Source: Prorocentrum cordatum (Eukaryota; Sar; Dinophyceae; Prorocentrales; Prorocentraceae). From it: a stretch of DNA of 64,000 nt. The stretch spans positions 1 through 64,000 of the forward strand of contig CAUYUJ010004307.1 in the NCBI GenBank assembly GCA_963575745.1, written 5' to 3'. Within the stretch, counting starts at the first letter, position 1; every line of letters begins with the position of its first letter. The position numbers and the translations under genes are program-made. A model generated the notes under the pieces. It ran no database searches and was not told the origin of the DNA. It saw nothing but the letters and a program-made list of their open reading frames with translations. Positions 60,401 through 64,000 of this stretch are shown in pieces.

Positions 60401-62389
60401 TCATCCGTGTAGGTGTTGGCAGCTCCAAGCTTCGCTATCGTCAACAGTAACGGCGTATTATGCGAAACGCCTGGCCAGTCCCAACGACGCGACTGGTTGC
60501 GCGACGCGAAGAGTTGTTCGTGAGGAACTTCGGGGGGCGGGTGAGAGGGAAGAGGAAAGTGTTTGCCTGGGCATCTCCAGGGTTGCAGCTTTCAGGAACC
60601 ATGTGCTTTCTTCTGTTAGTCTGTCCCTCCCTCATTTGGCGCCTCGATGCTAGTGCTGCAGGAATAGGACTCGATTTGTCGCCTGGCGCACGCGATCATG
60701 TTAACGCGTGCCGCAGTCGGCCCCGGCGCAGGCCCGACGAAACAACCAGTCAAGCTCGTATATCACCAGCACCCGCTACGGGGGCCATGTTTGAGGGTGC
60801 GCTTCGTGAAGTCCTTGCTGCTCTTCGTTGTCTACGCCATGAAGTTCAATTGCGCTCCGCTGTGGGTCGCGGTCACAAGCGCGTGGCAATGTCGCGTCGA
60901 CTGGCCCGCGGCGGCCAGGTGCGCAACAGGGTCGTGGAGGGCGGGCTGCTGGCGATCACCCCGCGCCCCCTGCGCAGCAAGTCTCCGGTTGCGGGGCAGA
61001 GGATCTGTTCATGCTGGTTCTGCTTCTGTACCGAGCCGAGCTGTCTGCGCCTTTGGTGTCGCCTCTGTCACTTATCCGCGCGGCGCCCATTCCCGCGGGG
61101 CGGGGAGCGGCGAACGTTGCGACCCTGAGCCGTGGCCGAGAGTCATAGGCAAAAAACGCCGACCAGTGTCTTTCCGTTTATGCTCCCGTTGATGGCGCGC
61201 GCAGTGTAGCTTTCGAGCCCGTTGGCAGTGGCAGGGGCAAGGCGGGGGCAGCGCGCCGAACGTCGCGAGGCTCCCGCAAGAGCAGTTGTCCCCAGGAAGC
61301 GCGAGATCGAGAGCCATTTCGCATGGCCATGCTTGCTTCGAGTGTCCCGCCGCGCCCCAGCGCGAGGCCATAAAGTGCTATGCCGAGTTGGCGGGTGCAG
61401 GGGGGGGGGGGGGCGGGAGTTCCTTGGACAGGGGCCGACGACGGTTTTCCCTTCGCAGGCAGAGATTCGGAATGCAGTTCGACTGATGCATCCGCCAAGG
61501 AAGTGACATGTCAGATGTGAGGTCCTCCTTCGATCGGCAACGTATTTTGGCATCGGACGTGAGGTTTCGACCATGTCTTGGCCCTTGGTGGAGGGAGGGG
61601 GGTGCGTTCGAGCTGCCGTGCCCGTTGATGGCTGCGAGCTGAATCGTGCGCCCTTTTCTGCGCGGGTGGCGTGCGCGCGCCTTCATTTGAACGGGGGCCA
61701 TCTGTCAAACCATTTGCCGTGCCAATCTGTCGAGCGTAGCCTTCGGTCGTCTCCCTTCTTCAGGTCGCCAGTGCGGGCGCGTGCTGCGCGGGTTCGTTTC
61801 GGCATTTGCTCTCGAGGGGGGTGGGGGGGGGTCACCGCTCGGACTGGCGGGTTCCCGCGCCGAGCGACGGCATATTTTTTATTTAGTGATCTTTCGGCAA
61901 GTCACTGTAATATCTTTCGCCCATCGAATACTTCGATACTATCGGCCTCGCCAGCTCCGTTCTGAACCACTTTTCGCGGGAATGTGCTGGTGCAGCGCGG
62001 TGCAATTCCGTGGGCGACTTCGCTGGGCGCGCCGCAGGTGCCAGGGGGGATCGCCGCCCTTCGCCAGAGCGCCAAGCGTTCCCATCAACCGGAGGCAGGG
62101 CGAGGCATGCGCGTCTTTGACCTTGCTGCCTTGCCTTTCAACCTGCCGGGCTGAACGCCGCCGGTGGCGAGGTGCCTGGGCCGCGGCGTGCGCCTAGTGG
62201 TGGCTCGAGGGGAGGCGCCCCCAGCGCGGGCGCGTAGCAGCCCCGTTCATCTTCGCCTCGGGGCGGGAAACCTACGACGATCAGCTACCGCGTACAGTGC
62301 TCTTGTAAATAGGTCAAACGACGCCGTCGCCGAAGTCCACGCGCGCGCCATGATTGCAGCCAGTGCGCGTGCATCGGCGCCCTGTCCGT
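60401..62389. other. GC-rich stretch, nothing recognised
   Basis: No domain, RNA gene or repeat that I can support. A run of 13 G lies at about 61401. Confidence 0.4.
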
Positions 62390-62590
62390 AGCGCCGCGCG
62401 GCCCAGTGCCGGGCGGGGGCGGCCGTCAGCATGCGCAGGGCGGCGGGCAGCGCAGGCGAGGCGGTTGGCAGCCCGCGCCATGCGACCGCCGGCCAGCGCC
62501 AGGCGGCCCAGCGCAGGGCGGAGGCGGCTGGCAGCTTGCGCCAAGCGGCCGGTAGCCCAGTCAAGGCGGCCGCTGGCCCGCGCCAATCAG
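62390..62590 (-). repeat. 21-bp minisatellite
   Basis: On the minus strand, units of seven codons read as variants of GRLAxAA (GRLDWAT, GRLAQAA, SRLRPAL, GRLALAG, GRMARAA, NRLACAA). About nine diverged units; open in other frames too, so coding is not shown. Confidence 0.7.
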
Positions 62591-63360
62591 CCGGTGGCCA
62601 AGATGCAGGGGCACCACCTGGAGGGACAGAGGCGACAGAGCCCATGATGGGGTGCCAAGCCACGAGTGGCCTCGTGTCCTGGGAAGGCCCCCGTGGAGGG
62701 GGTGCCCGTCGAATCAACCATTACAGAGGTCGCGGCTTCATTTTTTTGTCGCGGTTTTTGGAGCGCCCTCCTGCGCGACAGCTGGGAACTTGTTCGCATT
62801 CGGCATATGTATTGAACGTGAAATCCCATCCTGCGGGATCGACGGGGCTGCTTGGATTTCCGGGTGGCAATCCTACACGCTCCGTGTCGTGAAGCAATGA
62901 CGATGGAAATGGTTTGGCAATTTTTTGGCTTCGTTGCGCGAGTACTGGCCTCTCATGCCGTCAAAGCGAGTTTCACAATGAACATCTGTTGCCTTGCAAT
63001 GGGTCCATATTTTTGATGAGCCACGTTGTTAAAATATCACTTCGTCGGATGTTTCGGTCTCGTGAGGGCCCGAATACCGACTGAGGCGTTTCAGTTTGGC
63101 ATAATTTTTTTCTCCGTCCTCCCACCCCAGAAAGTGCAACCACCCTGGAACCTTCGAGATTTTTCGAAAAACATCCGCGGCTTTCTGAACAAATACTTAA
63201 GAACTTAAGGGTTCTCTGGGAAGCTGCAGAAACTTCAGACGACACCAGAACACCTTCTGACACCTTAGAAGGCTTGTAGGATCCATCCGAAGGCCCACGC
63301 AGAAACCGATAGAAATTTCTAGTCGCCCAGGTCGCCGCTACGCCCTTCCACCAGACGGGG
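62591..63360. other. Stretch before the terminal tract, nothing recognised
   Basis: No feature that I can support. Confidence 0.4.
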
Positions 63361-63369
63361 AGAAAGGGA

Positions 63370-63935
63370 TAGTAGGAGGAGGAGGAGAAGGAAGATGAGG
63401 AAGAGGAGGATGAGGAGGACAAGGAAGAGGAGAAGGAGGACGAGGGGGAGGAAGAGGAGGAGGAGGAGGAGGAGGAGGAGGAGGAGGAGGTTAAGGCGGA
63501 GGAGGAGGAGGAGGAAAAAAAGGAGGAGGAGGAGGAAAAGAGGAGGAGGAGGAAAAGGAGGAGGGGAAGAGGAGGAGGAGCAGGAGAAGAGGAGGAGGAG
63601 AAAATTGTGATGATGAGGAGGAGGAAGAAGAGAAGGCGGAGGAGGAGAAGAGGAGGAGGAACAGGAAGAGGAGGAGGAGGAGGAGGAGGAGGAGGAGGAA
63701 GAGGAGGAGGAGGAGGAGGGAGATGACGGAGGAGGAGAAGGAGGAGGAGTGGGAGGAAACGGAGGCGGAGGTGGAGGCCGTGGCGGAGGTGGAGGCGGAC
63801 GCGGAGGCGCAGGCGGAAACGGATGCGGGGGCGGAGGCAGAGGCGGAGGCGGAGGCGGAGGCGGAGGAGGAGGCGGAAGAGGAGGCGGAGGTTGAGGCCG
63901 AGGAGGTGGCGGAGACGGAAGCGGAGGCGGATGAT
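63370..63935 (+). repeat. GGA then GGAGGC trinucleotide tract
   Basis: 63370-63720 is purine-only GGA/GAA, and 63750-63935 is GGAGGC-like. It gives poly-Glu/Arg and Glu-Ala ORFs without other support. Confidence 0.9.
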
Positions 63936-64000
63936 TTAAATACGATTTTTTTTTGTTATTTGTAGAAGAAAAGAAGAAGTGAGTAATACGAGGGATACTA

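Overview
The window looks like nuclear DNA of a dinoflagellate. The strongest sign is a perfect 15-base stretch of the dinoflagellate spliced leader, CCATTTTGGCTCAAG, at 54273-54287, directly followed by a second degenerate copy. The same double arrangement, more decayed, sits just upstream of the one convincing host gene, an intronless methyltransferase at 44321-45064. This is the known signature of mRNAs that were trans-spliced, reverse transcribed and put back into the genome. The rest fits: mostly GC-rich DNA, very low gene density, long purine and trinucleotide tracts, and several non-LTR retrotransposons. I saw no rRNA, tRNA, CRISPR array or bacterial-type operon.

Layout. 1-31700 is a cassette landscape. 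Satellite blocks (monomers of about 175-178 bp, both orientations) and AT-rich spacer blocks are separated by more than 20 copies of a 33-34 base hairpin. Four retroelement insertions sit in it: a nearly complete element (7133-12927), a 5'-truncated relative (14989-18754), and two copies of a small element in tandem (about 26060-27013 and 27021-28812). All four have 3' ends joined to the same point in the hairpin loop (ACCAAGG/ACCAGG). 24054-26060 is GC-rich unique DNA with one possible exon. 31700-37600 holds diverged satellite, a long (GA)n tract and a decayed LINE on the minus strand. 37601-41760 is a second, canonical YADD-type LINE. 41760-49880 holds short foldback elements, the methyltransferase retrogene and GC-rich DNA. 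49880-51480 is a 1.6-kb trinucleotide tract. 51480-54270 and 60050-60400 hold another repeat family, with a third LINE (54273-58200) inserted into it. The right end is very GC-rich and finishes in a GGA/GGC tract.

How the parts work together. The site-specific elements (called EL1 and EL2 here) encode a coiled-coil ORF1, an APE-type endonuclease and a reverse transcriptase (RT) with two unusual active-site motifs: RTG in place of QG in motif B, and WADN in place of Y/FADD in motif C. Both end in an RNase H domain whose catalytic residues run in the order D70, D134, D10, E48 (E. coli numbering), which is a circular permutation. The small elements (A and B) carry an unrelated ORF but share the target and the 3' tail (stem-loop plus CGCAAAA) and so look like parasites of the EL1/EL2 machinery. 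The hairpin itself has compensatory base changes in its stem. Tandem units ending in GGCTCAAG stand at the 5' ends of EL1, two LINEs and the retrogene, suggesting that retroelement mRNAs here are, or were, trans-spliced.
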